Source of the DNA: Sporosarcina luteola
GTDB taxonomy: Bacteria > Bacillota > Bacilli > Bacillales_A > Planococcaceae
DNA length: 64,000 bases
Direction: 5' to 3'
Assembly: GCF_023715245.1 (NCBI RefSeq)
Contig: NZ_JAMBNV010000001.1
Coordinates: 1,488,001-1,552,000, forward strand
Both the position numbers and the translations under genes were made by a program. The number at the start of each line of letters is the position of its first letter. The stretch's first letter is position 1. Positions 1-8,657 of this stretch are shown piece by piece. The notes under the pieces were generated by a model. The model ran no database searches, was not told where the DNA came from, and saw only the letters and a list, made by a program, of their open reading frames with translations.

Positions 1-1
1 T

Positions 2-421
2 TATATGGAAGATATTACGAAGCAAGCACGGTCTGAAATGGAAGCAAGCGGGTATGAGCAATTGACAACGCCCGAGGAAGTGGAAGCGGCATTCAAACGA
101 CCAGGCACGACTCTCGTCATGGTGAACTCCGTTTGCGGATGTGCAGGCGGAATTGCGCGTCCTGCTGCAGCACATGCTGTTCATTACGATAAACGTCCGG
201 ATCACCTAGTTACTGTTTTTGCGGGTCAAGATAAGGAAGCGACTGCATATGCACGCATGATTTTCGGTGAAGACCATCTTCCTTCATCTCCATCATTTGC
301 TTTATTGAAAGACGGAAAGGTTGTTGCGGAAGTCGGACGCTATGAAATTGAAGGCCATGATCCGATGTCCGTCGTCACAAACCTTCAAAGCCAATTTGAA
401 GAACATTGCGAAGAAATATAA
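2..421 (+). CDS. brxB: Bacilliredoxin, BrxA/BrxB family, cut by the window edge
   Basis: A small cytosolic thioredoxin-like protein. Bacilliredoxins remove bacillithiol from S-bacillithiolated proteins after oxidative stress. The redox motif C-G-C is visible in the stretch [10 protein letters not shown] near residue 45 of the visible part, followed by ARPAA, both typical of the family (usually about 145 residues). An ATG lies at position 5, but the frame is open to the window edge and the usual N-terminus is slightly longer, so I treat the gene as 5'-truncated. An intrinsic terminator follows directly. Choosing BrxB over BrxA rests on the CGC context and on the yqiW-to-yqj neighbourhood known from B. 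subtilis. Confidence 0.9.
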   Translation, partial: YMEDITKQARSEMEASGYEQLTTPEEVEAAFKRPGTTLVMVNSVCGCAGGIARPAAAHAVHYDKRPDHLVTVFAGQDKEATAYARMIFGEDHLPSSPSFALLKDGKVVAEVGRYEIEGHDPMSVVTNLQSQFEEHCEEI

Positions 422-448
422 AAAAACAGTCCTTCGGGACTGTTTTTT
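422..448 (+). terminator. Intrinsic terminator of brxB
   Basis: The stem ACAGTCC/GGACTGT has a TTCG tetraloop (433-436). It is preceded by an A-run and followed by seven T residues. Because both flanks are A/T runs, it could also serve the small convergent gene at 454-549. Confidence 0.9.
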
Positions 449-453
449 TGTAC

Positions 454-549
454 TTATAAAAGAACGCTCAAACCAATCAGGACAGTTGAAGCGACCATAG
501 CGGCAATCATTAAATAAACAACGACTTTTTGTACTTTTTTATTGCTCAT
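454..549 (-). CDS. Prli42-like small membrane protein (stressosome-associated), 31 aa
   Basis: A 31-codon gene. The protein starts MSNKKVQKVVVYLMIAAM and ends in Leu-Leu: a short basic N-terminus followed by one membrane helix. This matches the layout of Prli42, the 31-residue Listeria miniprotein that tethers the stressosome to the membrane and feeds SigB activation, which is conserved in many Bacillales. A Shine-Dalgarno sequence GAGGAGA lies about 9 bases before the ATG (547-549). It converges on brxB and shares the hairpin between them. I recognise the family from sequence pattern only. The stressosome proteins RsbR, RsbS and RsbT are not in this window. Confidence 0.8.
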   Translation of the reverse strand: MSNKKVQKVVVYLMIAAMVASTVLIGLSVLL

Positions 550-662
550 CGGACAAATCTCCTCGCGTTATAGATAATTCCATTTTAACAGATTCCCTAA
601 AATTCTCAAGATGTAGCGGATTTAATTAGAAAACGTTACAATGGATTGAAGGAGGCGTTCAA

Positions 663-1082
663 ATGAAAAAAGTGGATCATATCGGAATTGCCATTAAAGA
701 TTTGAAGAATGCGCTGCCATATTACATAGAAACATTAGGGTTGAAACTGCTTGGAATTGAAGAGGTTGAAAGTCAAAAAGTCAAAGTTGCCTTTCTCGAT
801 GCTGGCAATTGTAAAATCGAGCTACTTGAGCCGATCGGAGAAGATGGGGCGATTGCGAAATTCCTTGAGAAACGCGGGGAAGGCATCCATCATATTGCAT
901 TCGGTGTTTCTGACATACGGACAAGAATGGAAGAGTTGAAGGAAAAAGGCGTGCAATTACTGCAAGAGGAGCCGAAGCCGGGCGCAGGCGGTGCAGAAGT
1001 AACCTTCTTGCATCCGAAGTCATCTTTCGGAGTGCTGTATGAATTATGCGACAAAGGGGATAAGCCGAATGGACATTTATGA
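663..1082 (+). CDS. mce: Methylmalonyl-CoA epimerase
   Basis: A 139-residue protein of the glyoxalase/VOC fold that interconverts (R)- and (S)-methylmalonyl-CoA in the propionyl-CoA/succinyl-CoA route. It opens with VDHIGIAIKDL, holding the first metal-binding His, and carries GEGIHHIAFGV near residue 75 with the second. The C-terminal Glu ligand is plausible in VLYELC. The length is normal. A GGAGGCG site precedes the ATG. The 3' end overlaps the carboxyltransferase start by 14 bases, indicating translational coupling. It corresponds to yqjC of B. subtilis. Confidence 0.93.
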   Translation: MKKVDHIGIAIKDLKNALPYYIETLGLKLLGIEEVESQKVKVAFLDAGNCKIELLEPIGEDGAIAKFLEKRGEGIHHIAFGVSDIRTRMEELKEKGVQLLQEEPKPGAGGAEVTFLHPKSSFGVLYELCDKGDKPNGHL

Positions 1083-2616
1083 TAAAATCAATGAATTATA
1101 CGATAGGAAACGGGAAATCGAACTAGGCGGAGGAGATGAACGGATCGCCAGACAGCATGAAAAAGGGAAGTTGACAGCCCGTGAACGGATCAATCTTTTG
1201 CTGGATGAAGGTTCATTTGTCGAATTGAATCCTTTCGTCATACATAGGACTCGTGATTTTGGCATGGACAAGCAGATTGGGCCAGGAGACGGCGTCGTGA
1301 CAGGATACGGGAAGATTGACGGACGTCCTGTTTATTTATTCTCACAAGATTTCACTGTTTTCGGCGGCGCTCTAGGAGAAATGCACGCCATGAAAATTGC
1401 GAACGTCATGGACTTGGCCGCGAAGAATGGCGCACCATTCATAGGTTTAAACGATTCAGGAGGCGCGCGTATTCAAGAAGGTGTCGTATCACTCGATGGT
1501 TACGGTGAAATTTTCTATCGAAATGCGATTTATTCAGGAGTCATCCCTCAAATTTCTGTCATTTTAGGGCCATGTGCAGGTGGGGCGGTCTATTCCCCTG
1601 CTATCACCGATTTTGTATTCATGACGGACGAAACGAGCCAAATGTTCATCACAGGTCCGAAAGTCATTGAAACGGTGACAGGTGAAAAAATCACATCTGA
1701 AGATTTAGGTGGATCAAAAGTACATAATTCAATTAGCGGGAACGCCCATTTCCGCGGCAAAGATGAGAAGACGGTTTTGGAACAAGTGCGTCATCTGCTA
1801 TCCTATCTTCCGCAAAACAATGATGAAAAAACTCCAATGCTCGATACAACGTCGGAGGAAGACTATCGAAACGATCTGGCGGATGTCGTCCCTTACGAAA
1901 CGATTCGCCCTTACGATGTACGTAAAGTCATCGAACAAGTTGTCGATGAAAATTCATTTCTCGAAGTGCAGGCGGAATTTGCGAAGAACGCAGTTGTCGG
2001 TTTCGCACGGATGAGAGGCGAGTCTGTAGGGTTAATATGCAACCAGCCGAAAGTGATGGCGGGAGGGCTGGATATCAATTCATCTGATAAGATTGCCCGA
2101 TTCATACGCACATGTGATTCATTCAATATCCCGCTGATCACGTTTGAAGACGTAACAGGCTTCTTCCCGGGAGTGAAGCAAGAGCATGGGGGCATTATCC
2201 GGCATGGAGCGAAAATCCTTTATGCTTATTCGGAAGCGACCGTTCCTAAAATTACGGTCATCTTGCGAAAAGCATTCGGGGGCGCATATGTTGCATTGAA
2301 CTCGAAGGCAATCGGCGCGGACGTTGTATATGCATGGCCGAATGCAGAAATAGCCGTCATGGGGGCGGAAGGGGCAGCAAACATCATTTTTGCACGTGAA
2401 ATTGCAAATAGCGATAATCCGGATTCGACGAGAGCCGACAAAATCGAAGAGTATAGGGCGAAGTTTGCAAACCCGTACGTCGCTGCTTCCCACGGGATGG
2501 TAGATGATGTGATCGATCCAAGGGAGACACGCATCAAACTATTGCAGGCGCTTGAAATGATGAGGAATAAGCAAGAGACAAGACCAAAGAAAAAGCACGG
2601 TAACATACCATTATAA
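1069..2616 (+). CDS. yqjD: Acyl-CoA carboxylase carboxyltransferase subunit (propionyl/methylmalonyl-CoA type)
   Basis: A 515-residue carboxyltransferase of the PccB/MmdA family, which moves a carboxyl group between biotin and an acyl-CoA such as propionyl-CoA. Both crotonase-like halves are present. The N-terminal half has LNDSGGARIQEG and the oxyanion stretch GPCAGGAVYSPA; the C-terminal half has TFEDVTGFFPG and RKAFGGAYVAL. An upstream in-frame ATG exists at 1039, but the start at 1069 (MDIYDKINELYDRKREIE) has the ribosome site and the usual N-terminus. It is coupled to mce. No biotin carrier or biotin carboxylase gene lies nearby, so the partner subunits must be encoded elsewhere. Confidence 0.93.
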   Translation: MDIYDKINELYDRKREIELGGGDERIARQHEKGKLTARERINLLLDEGSFVELNPFVIHRTRDFGMDKQIGPGDGVVTGYGKIDGRPVYLFSQDFTVFGGALGEMHAMKIANVMDLAAKNGAPFIGLNDSGGARIQEGVVSLDGYGEIFYRNAIYSGVIPQISVILGPCAGGAVYSPAITDFVFMTDETSQMFITGPKVIETVTGEKITSEDLGGSKVHNSISGNAHFRGKDEKTVLEQVRHLLSYLPQNNDEKTPMLDTTSEEDYRNDLADVVPYETIRPYDVRKVIEQVVDENSFLEVQAEFAKNAVVGFARMRGESVGLICNQPKVMAGGLDINSSDKIARFIRTCDSFNIPLITFEDVTGFFPGVKQEHGGIIRHGAKILYAYSEATVPKITVILRKAFGGAYVALNSKAIGADVVYAWPNAEIAVMGAEGAANIIFAREIANSDNPDSTRADKIEEYRAKFANPYVAASHGMVDDVIDPRETRIKLLQALEMMRNKQETRPKKKHGNIPL

Positions 2617-2646
2617 AGGATCGAATACGAAGGGGAGAGATGCATA

Positions 2647-3774
2647 GTGAATGCACAACGTCTATTGGATGAGTTTTTTGAGCTTGTACAAATTGATTCC
2701 GAAACGAAACATGAAGATAGAATTGTCACTGTTTTGAAAGAGAAAATTGAGAGATTCGGTTTTGCAGTTATTGAAGACGACACAAAAGATGTTACTGGAC
2801 ATGGTGCAGGAAACTTGATCGCAACATTGAAGGGCACTATCGAAGGTGCACATCCTATCTATTTTACATGCCATATGGATACGGTCGTTCCCGGAAAAGG
2901 GATCAAGCCGGAACTGCGTGAGGACGGATATATTTATTCGGATGGCACGACGATTTTAGGAGCGGATGATAAAGCTGGAATTGCCGCTTTATTTGAAATG
3001 GCTAGAGTGTTGAAGGAAGACGATATACCGCACGGGGATATTCAATTCATCATTACCGCGGGAGAAGAGAGTGGACTTGTCGGAGCCAAAGCGATGGACC
3101 CATCTCTACTGAAAGCGAAGTATGGGTATGCTGTCGATAGTGATGGGAAAGTGGGCGGCATTGTGACTGCTGCCCCTTATCAGGCTAAACTATGGACGAC
3201 GATTCATGGAAAGACGGCACATGCTGGAGTTGCGCCTGAGAAAGGCGTTTCAGCAATCAATATCGCTGCCAAATCGATTGCAGCGATGACGCTCGGACGC
3301 GTAGATTCGGAGACGACGGCCAACATCGGCCGTTTCGAGGGCGGACAGGCGACGAATATCGTTTGTGACGAAGTTAGGATTTTAGCGGAAGCCCGTTCCA
3401 TCAATTCTGAAAAGCTCGAGAAACAGACTGCCCATATGGTGGAAACGTTTGAAAAGACGGCGGCTGCCATGGGCGGTACTGCTGTAACAGAATTGAAACT
3501 TATGTATCCAGGCTTCAGCTTCGATGAACATGCGGAAGTTGTGCAAACGGCAATGGAAGCAATCCGTAACGTGGGCAGAGAGCCGGAACTTATGACAAGC
3601 GGCGGCGGAAGCGACGGCAACGTATTCAATGGAGCAGGCGTGCCAACTGTGACTTTATCGGTCGGCTATGAGGAAATCCATACGAAAAATGAACGGATGC
3701 CAGTGGAAGAATTGAATAAACTCACTGAATTATTAATTGAAATTGTACGCGTAGCGTCGACTAAGGGGGTATGA
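2647..3774 (+). CDS. yqjE: M20-family metallopeptidase, YqjE/PepT-like
   Basis: A cytosolic di-zinc aminopeptidase-like protein of 375 residues, annotated in relatives as a tripeptidase. The metal-site motifs are visible in order: CHMDTV near residue 77, GADDKAG near residue 110 and AGEESGLVGA near residue 140; the dimerisation domain follows and the C-terminus has GGGSDGN and SVGYEEIHTKNE. It starts at GTG 2647 after AGGGGAGAG. It lies 30 bases after the carboxyltransferase and almost abuts cheW. The exact peptide substrate cannot be read from sequence. Confidence 0.88.
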   Translation: MNAQRLLDEFFELVQIDSETKHEDRIVTVLKEKIERFGFAVIEDDTKDVTGHGAGNLIATLKGTIEGAHPIYFTCHMDTVVPGKGIKPELREDGYIYSDGTTILGADDKAGIAALFEMARVLKEDDIPHGDIQFIITAGEESGLVGAKAMDPSLLKAKYGYAVDSDGKVGGIVTAAPYQAKLWTTIHGKTAHAGVAPEKGVSAINIAAKSIAAMTLGRVDSETTANIGRFEGGQATNIVCDEVRILAEARSINSEKLEKQTAHMVETFEKTAAAMGGTAVTELKLMYPGFSFDEHAEVVQTAMEAIRNVGREPELMTSGGGSDGNVFNGAGVPTVTLSVGYEEIHTKNERMPVEELNKLTELLIEIVRVASTKGV

Positions 3775-3777
3775 GTG

Positions 3778-4248
3778 ATGAGCGATATGAAAACGGTTAT
3801 CATTCAATGCGGTAAAGAGGAATACGCTTTGCCTGTCGATACTGTCGTCTCGATTGAAAAACTGGAACGGATAAATCCGATTCCGCATTTGCCCGATTAC
3901 ATGTTAGGATTGATGAAAATCAGAGGTGAATTGGTTCCGATTTTGGACTTTCAGCAAATTCTTTACGGAAATTCTGCAAAAGATGATCCGAATGCTAGGA
4001 TTGTTGTCGTTCAAACCGAAAAGCTATTTATTGGGTTGCTAGTTCTTGACGCTAAAGAGATATTGGATATCCCTGAAAGTAAATTGACTTCATCCGGCTT
4101 GATGGCCTATTCAAAAACGCCATATTTCAAGACGGTCGCAAATTTGGAAGATCGGATGATCACCGTTGTCGACGCTGAAATTCTTTCTCGTACATTGACG
4201 GGGATGGATGAAATCGGGCAATATGTGCAAACAATGATAGATAAATGA
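3778..4248 (+). CDS. cheW: CheW-like chemotaxis coupling protein
   Basis: A 156-residue single CheW domain, which normally links chemoreceptors to the kinase CheA. The fold is clear: a beta-strand start with KTVIIQCGKEEYALPV, the conserved VVSIEKLE and INPIPHLPDYMLGLMKIRGELVPILD, and a C-terminal ITVVDAE. An in-frame GTG at 3775 is an alternative start; the ATG at 3778 is better spaced from AAGGGGG. It is an orphan with no che or fla genes beside it, sitting between a peptidase and dinB, and a terminator follows. Whether it serves the main chemotaxis array cannot be told. Confidence 0.9.
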   Translation: MSDMKTVIIQCGKEEYALPVDTVVSIEKLERINPIPHLPDYMLGLMKIRGELVPILDFQQILYGNSAKDDPNARIVVVQTEKLFIGLLVLDAKEILDIPESKLTSSGLMAYSKTPYFKTVANLEDRMITVVDAEILSRTLTGMDEIGQYVQTMIDK

Positions 4249-4253
4249 TGTAG

Positions 4254-4283
4254 AACCGGATGGTTGCATCCATCCGGTTTTTT
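4254..4283 (+). terminator. Intrinsic terminator after cheW
   Basis: Perfect 10-bp stem AACCGGATGG/CCATCCGGTT with a 6-base loop and a run of T. It separates the mce-to-cheW unit from dinB, whose own ribosome site begins about 13 bases later. Confidence 0.9.
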
Positions 4284-4308
4284 GAACGAAGCGATGGAGG
4301 TGAGGCAA

Positions 4309-5499
4309 ATGACATCTGTCCCGAATGCACAGACGAAAGTCATTCTTCATCTTGACATGAACAGTTTTTTCGCTTCCGTCGAGCAAGCGCATGATCCGAA
4401 ATTGAAAGGGATACCATTGGCTGTTGCTGGAAATCCAAGAGAGCGGCGGGGCATCCTTGTCACTTGCTCATACGAGGCGAGGGCGCTCGGCATTTACACC
4501 ACAATGTCAGTCGGCGAGGCGAAAAGGATTTGTCCCAATCTTGTCATCGTGCCACCCGACCATGAAAAGTATCGATTGGCTTCCAATGCTGTTTTTTCGA
4601 TTTTGCGTTCATATACCGAGCTGGTTGAGCCTGTGTCGATAGACGAAGCCTATATTGACATAACAAATATCGGTGGGTTGACGAGAGCCGTTCAAATTGC
4701 AGAGCATATGCAACAGAGAATTCTTAATGAATTGGACTTACCATGCTCCATTGGAATCGCTCCGAATAAGTTTTTGGCGAAGACTGCTTCAGATATGAAA
4801 AAACCGATGGGAATTACCATCTTGCGTAAAAGGCAAGTGCCGGATGTTTTATGGCCGCTGCCTGTTATTGAAATGCATGGGGTTGGCAAGAGCACTGAAA
4901 AACGTTTGAGCGTAATGGGCATTGTGACAATCGGGGATTTGGCGAAAGCTGACGAATCATTGATCAAAGCCACAATGGGAAAAAACGGAACCCGACTACG
5001 AAACCGGGCAAACGGAATTGATTACCGACCAGTCGATCCAGATGCGGCGGAGGAAAGAAAAAGTGTCGGCAGCTCAACGACATTGCCGGTAGACGAAACG
5101 GAACTGTCTGCATGCCTTGAAATATTTAAGCGGTTGTCTGTAAATGTCGCTCAGCGATTAGACAGGCGGCAGCTGGCTGGTACGGTCGTCATGATCCAAA
5201 TCAGGACGTCCGACTGGCGAAATTTCACGAGAAGCAGGACAGTACTTAATCCGCTTTATAAAGCGGAAGACTTATACAAAGAAGCCGCTGATCTATTTAA
5301 ACGGCATTGGGAAAGGGATCCGATAAGGCTTCTAGGGATTACTGTTTCGAATGTTATTCCGATGAGTGAATTGAATGAGCAATTATCATTCGAGAACTAC
5401 GAAAAATACGCTAAAGAAGCGAAGATGGATGAGCTCGTCTCGGAGCTCGAGAATAAATTCGGTCCAAACTCCGTTAAACGGGGGCTGGGAGAAAGGTAG
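4309..5499 (+). CDS. dinB: DNA polymerase IV (Y-family translesion polymerase)
   Basis: A 396-residue error-prone polymerase that copies past damaged template bases. It starts with the metal-binding HLDMNSFFASVEQ and carries the catalytic SIDEAYIDIT. The helix-hairpin-helix segment PVIEMHGVGKSTEKRL and the little-finger domain are in place, and the length is normal. The ATG at 4309 follows GGAGGTGAGG; a longer frame back to 4264 runs through the terminator and is rejected. It ends 9 bases before rnz. It corresponds to yqjH (polY1) of B. subtilis. I did not find a convincing LexA box in front of it. Confidence 0.95.
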   Translation: MTSVPNAQTKVILHLDMNSFFASVEQAHDPKLKGIPLAVAGNPRERRGILVTCSYEARALGIYTTMSVGEAKRICPNLVIVPPDHEKYRLASNAVFSILRSYTELVEPVSIDEAYIDITNIGGLTRAVQIAEHMQQRILNELDLPCSIGIAPNKFLAKTASDMKKPMGITILRKRQVPDVLWPLPVIEMHGVGKSTEKRLSVMGIVTIGDLAKADESLIKATMGKNGTRLRNRANGIDYRPVDPDAAEERKSVGSSTTLPVDETELSACLEIFKRLSVNVAQRLDRRQLAGTVVMIQIRTSDWRNFTRSRTVLNPLYKAEDLYKEAADLFKRHWERDPIRLLGITVSNVIPMSELNEQLSFENYEKYAKEAKMDELVSELENKFGPNSVKRGLGER

Positions 5500-5508
5500 G
5501 CAATCGAA

Positions 5509-6447
5509 TTGGAATTGTTTTTCTTAGGAACCGGAGCCGGCATGCCCTCAAAGCAACGAAACACATCGTCACTGATCCTAAACCTATCGGAAGAGCAAGC
5601 TGGCTATTGGATGTTTGACTGCGGAGAGGCGACTCAGCATCAACTGCTTAGGACATCCATAAAACCTCGGAAAATAAATAAGATTTTCATTACACATCTG
5701 CATGGCGATCATATTTTCGGGTTGCCCGGTTTCCTTGGATCCCGTTCGTTTTTGGGCGGCGAAGAAGAATTGGTCATTTACGGACCTGTAGGTATTAGAG
5801 AATGGATTTTGACCACTCTTCGTGTAACGAAAACACATTTGACGTACCCTTTGAAAATTGAAGAGATTGAAGAAGGCGTACTCTATGAAGATGATCAATT
5901 CATAGTGCATACACAAGAACTCCAGCATGTTATCCAATGTTACGGTTTTAGAATCGAGCAGAAGCCCTTGCCTGGCAAGCTTCTTGTAGAAAAAGCATTC
6001 GAGTCCGGAGTTCCAAAAGGGCCTATGTTGAAAAGATTGAAAGATGGGGAAGACGTCGAGCTGGACGATGGGCGTATCGTTTATAGCGACGACGTGACAG
6101 GTGAACCGCAAAGTGGGTTTACAGTAGCTGTTCTCGGGGATACAAGATACTGTTCATCGGCTGTAGAATTGGCGAATGAAGCTGATATTCTCATCCATGA
6201 AGCCACTTTCGACAACGAAACCGGAGACCTAGCTAAAGAATATGGACATTCAACAATAGGCGATGCAGCACGGACAGCTGAAGAGGCTGAGGTGAAGGTG
6301 CTTATCGCAAATCATATTAGCGCACGCTTCATGCCAGCCGATATTGCCAATCTACAAAAGCAGGGCAGCGCTATTTTCCCGAATATCCATATTGCAGAAG
6401 ACTTCAGCCATTTCGAGTGGATAAACGAACAGTTGATAAAAAAATAA
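5509..6447 (+). CDS. rnz: Ribonuclease Z (tRNA 3' endonuclease)
   Basis: A metallo-beta-lactamase-fold enzyme of 312 residues that cuts tRNA precursors after the discriminator base when no CCA is encoded. The zinc motif THLHGDHIFGLPGF (HxHxDH) lies near residue 62, and further ligands are visible in AVLGDTRYC, EATFD and the late ANHIS stretch. The start is TTG at 5509 (MELFFLGTGAGMPS), which fits the family N-terminus exactly. It corresponds to yqjK. The single tRNA in this window lacks an encoded CCA, so it is a plausible substrate. Confidence 0.95.
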   Translation: MELFFLGTGAGMPSKQRNTSSLILNLSEEQAGYWMFDCGEATQHQLLRTSIKPRKINKIFITHLHGDHIFGLPGFLGSRSFLGGEEELVIYGPVGIREWILTTLRVTKTHLTYPLKIEEIEEGVLYEDDQFIVHTQELQHVIQCYGFRIEQKPLPGKLLVEKAFESGVPKGPMLKRLKDGEDVELDDGRIVYSDDVTGEPQSGFTVAVLGDTRYCSSAVELANEADILIHEATFDNETGDLAKEYGHSTIGDAARTAEEAEVKVLIANHISARFMPADIANLQKQGSAIFPNIHIAEDFSHFEWINEQLIKK

Positions 6448-6483
6448 AGCTGCCGCAGTCATTATTGACGAGCGGCAGCTTTT
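6448..6483. terminator. Terminator between rnz and namA
   Basis: Stem AGCTGCCGC/GCGGCAGCT (6448-6456 with 6472-6480), followed by T residues on the plus strand and by A/T on the other. It lies between convergent genes and can serve both. Confidence 0.85.
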
Positions 6484-6489
6484 CTAGAT

Positions 6490-7509
6490 TTAATAGGTCC
6501 ATCCACGATCATACTGTTTAGGCGGCTCGATTTCCACGCCCAATTCCTTCGCAGCAGAATAAGGCCAATACGGATTACGGAGCAGTTCACGTGCTAGCAG
6601 AACGACATCTGCTCGACCATTCTTTAAAATCTCCTCAGCTTGCAACCCCGTCGTGATCAAACCGACTGCACCTGTTGCAAGACCGGTTTCTTTTCTAATC
6701 TGTTCGGAAAACGGCACTTGATAGCCAGGATATGCATCAATCTTCGCCGGAACGACCGCACCAGAGCTTACATCGATCAAATCGACATCTTGCGTTTTCA
6801 TCCAATTTACCATTTCAATATATTGGGAAGTCGACATCCCGCCATCCACGTAATCTTCTGCAGATATCCGTACGAATAAAGGTCCTTTCCAGACTGAGCG
6901 GACAGAATCGATGATTTCTCGCAAAATGCGGTAACGATTTTCTGAAGGACCTCCATATTCATCCGTTCTCTTATTTGCTAACGGCGAAAGGAATTCATTG
7001 ATCAAATAACCATGGGCGGCATGCAATTCGATGACGTCAAATCCTGCTTTCTTTGCCCGGATCGCAGCATCCTTGAAAGCGTCAATCGTTTCCCGGATTT
7101 CCGCAAGCGACATTTCGACGGGCGTTTTATATTGTTCATTGAAGCGTATGGCGCTTGGCGCATAAATATCGCCTTCCACTGTAGCCTTTCTTCCTGCATG
7201 CGCCAGCTGGATGCCAGTCTTAGCTCCATGCTGTTTCATGAGGCGGACAATTTCGAAAAGTCCTTCCACATGGTCATCGCTCCAAATGCCAAGGTCGCGA
7301 TCTGAAATCCTGCCTTCCGGCAATACAGCTGTCGCTTCCACGATTATGAGCCCAACTTGCCCGACAGCACGGGTGGCATAATGGATCTTATGCCAATCCT
7401 CGACTTTGCCATCAAAGTTATGGCTTGAATACATGCACATCGGTGCCATGACAATCCGATTTTTAAATTCTACCCCGCGAATTGTATAAGGTGTAAATAA
7501 TTTTGCCAA
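6490..7509 (-). CDS. namA: NADPH dehydrogenase, old yellow enzyme family
   Basis: A 339-residue FMN ene-reductase close to YqjM, which reduces activated C=C bonds of enones and other electrophiles using NADPH. Visible hallmarks are APMCMYS with Cys25 and Tyr27 at the flavin, ELHAAHGYL with the substrate-binding His pair, and the C-terminal arginine stretch YDRGW that reaches into the partner active site. The start is TTG at 7509 after AGGAGG; the longer frame to 7575 lacks a site. It lies 22 bases after proI on the same strand, so the two are probably cotranscribed. Confidence 0.93.
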   Translation of the reverse strand: MAKLFTPYTIRGVEFKNRIVMAPMCMYSSHNFDGKVEDWHKIHYATRAVGQVGLIIVEATAVLPEGRISDRDLGIWSDDHVEGLFEIVRLMKQHGAKTGIQLAHAGRKATVEGDIYAPSAIRFNEQYKTPVEMSLAEIRETIDAFKDAAIRAKKAGFDVIELHAAHGYLINEFLSPLANKRTDEYGGPSENRYRILREIIDSVRSVWKGPLFVRISAEDYVDGGMSTSQYIEMVNWMKTQDVDLIDVSSGAVVPAKIDAYPGYQVPFSEQIRKETGLATGAVGLITTGLQAEEILKNGRADVVLLARELLRNPYWPYSAAKELGVEIEPPKQYDRGWTY

Positions 7510-7531
7510 TTCAATTACCTCCTCTTTCTTG

Positions 7532-8344
7532 TCACTGAGATAGTGCGCCCAGTTCCCGCGAACGCCTTTCCGCACTTAGTAGGCAGTCATGAATCGTCTC
7601 TTTGAATAAACGAGCTTCTAGAGCCTTCAATCCGGCTTCTGTCGTACCGCCTGGACTTGTCACATTCTTCCTTAACTGTTCAGGCTCTTCGCCAGTTTGC
7701 CGTAACATCGCGGCAGCCCCTTCGAACGTCTGGATGATCAGCTCGCGTGCCACTTCATTGGAAAGCCCATTTGCAATTGCGGCTTCTTCCAATGCCTCAA
7801 CCAAATAGTAAACATATGCTGGGCCGCTGCCGGATAAAGCCGTCACTATATGTAACTCATCCTCATCCACTTCTTTCACAACACCAATGGATGACAGCAG
7901 TTCTAAAATACGGTTTCGCATAGTTACATCCACTAAAGCATTCATTGAAACACCGCTTGCGGATTTTCCAATGGCGGCAGAAGTATTTGGCATGGAACGG
8001 GCGATAGGGCGATTGCCTAGGCCATTCTCAATCGTATTGATCGACACGCCGGCGATTACGGATAAAACAGCCGCATCATCATTGATGTAATTGGAAATAT
8101 CATCCATCGCTTGTTTAATGTCTTTCGGTTTCGTCGCCAACACGATAAGTTCTGCATTCTGCAATGCGTTTCGATCCCGACAGACGATAGAAACCCCATA
8201 CGTTTTCTGCATGTGGGCAAGCCTCTCATCATCCGATTTATTCATTACATATATATCAGCAGGCAGCATGACTTCATTAGCAAGTATACCAGCAATGATC
8301 GCCTCCGCCATGGAGCCGGCTCCTACGAACACAATCTTTCCCAT
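7532..8344 (-). CDS. proI: Pyrroline-5-carboxylate reductase
   Basis: A 270-residue enzyme for the last step of proline synthesis, reducing pyrroline-5-carboxylate to proline with NAD(P)H. The N-terminal Rossmann motif is [11 protein letters not shown], and the C-terminal signature [18 protein letters not shown] is present with TSPGGTT after it. The ATG at 8344 is 9 bases from AAAGGA. It is preceded by a T-box leader whose likely specifier is a proline codon, so expression should rise when tRNA-Pro is uncharged. It corresponds to yqjO of B. subtilis. Confidence 0.95.
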   Translation of the reverse strand: MGKIVFVGAGSMAEAIIAGILANEVMLPADIYVMNKSDDERLAHMQKTYGVSIVCRDRNALQNAELIVLATKPKDIKQAMDDISNYINDDAAVLSVIAGVSINTIENGLGNRPIARSMPNTSAAIGKSASGVSMNALVDVTMRNRILELLSSIGVVKEVDEDELHIVTALSGSGPAYVYYLVEALEEAAIANGLSNEVARELIIQTFEGAAAMLRQTGEEPEQLRKNVTSPGGTTEAGLKALEARLFKETIHDCLLSAERRSRELGALSQ

Positions 8345-8367
8345 CCTCATCCGTCCTTTCGTGTGAA

Positions 8368-8616
8368 TAAAAAAAAGCGCTCCCGTCCCGATACAATCAG
8401 GACGAAAACGCATGTTTCCGCGGTACCACCTAAATTTGCCAGAGTCAATCCAGCACAACTTACTAGCTTTCGTAACGTGAAAGGGACGGCCATGTTTCCA
8501 TGGCAGCTCAGAAGCAGGTTCGGGGCAGGAGAGGGATAGCGGCTCTCAGTCGATGGCCGGCTTTCCTGTTTCCTTCACTGCCTCTACTTGTCTTCTTCAA
8601 CGCTCTTGTATTGAGA
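8368..8616 (-). promoter_or_regulatory. T-box riboswitch, probably proline-specific, in front of proI
   Basis: Read on the minus strand, the conserved T-box sequence AGGTGGTACCGCG lies at 8431-8419. It is followed by a terminator stem (8411-8400 pairing with 8389-8377, partly through G-U pairs) and a run of eight T at 8376-8369. The stem I region ends in the typical layout GAACCTGCTTCTGAG, which would place the specifier codon CCU (proline) at 8518-8516. The T-box motif and terminator are direct observations. The specifier is inferred from the layout and agrees with the proI product. Confidence 0.9.
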
Positions 8617-8643
8617 ATTATAGTGATTATTGCATGTTGTCAA
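8617..8643 (-). promoter_or_regulatory. Candidate SigA promoter of the proI T-box transcript
   Basis: Minus strand TTGACA (8643-8638) and TATAAT (8622-8617) with a 15-base spacer, which is shorter than ideal. An alternative pairing of an upstream TTGACT with AATAAT has a 17-base spacer. Either would start the T-box RNA. Confidence 0.5.
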
Positions 8644-8657
8644 ACAAAAGTCAACGA

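Noticed and set aside
603-645. cre-like sequence GAAAACGTTAC before mce
   Set aside because: It fails at several fixed positions of the cre consensus, so CcpA control of mce is not supported.
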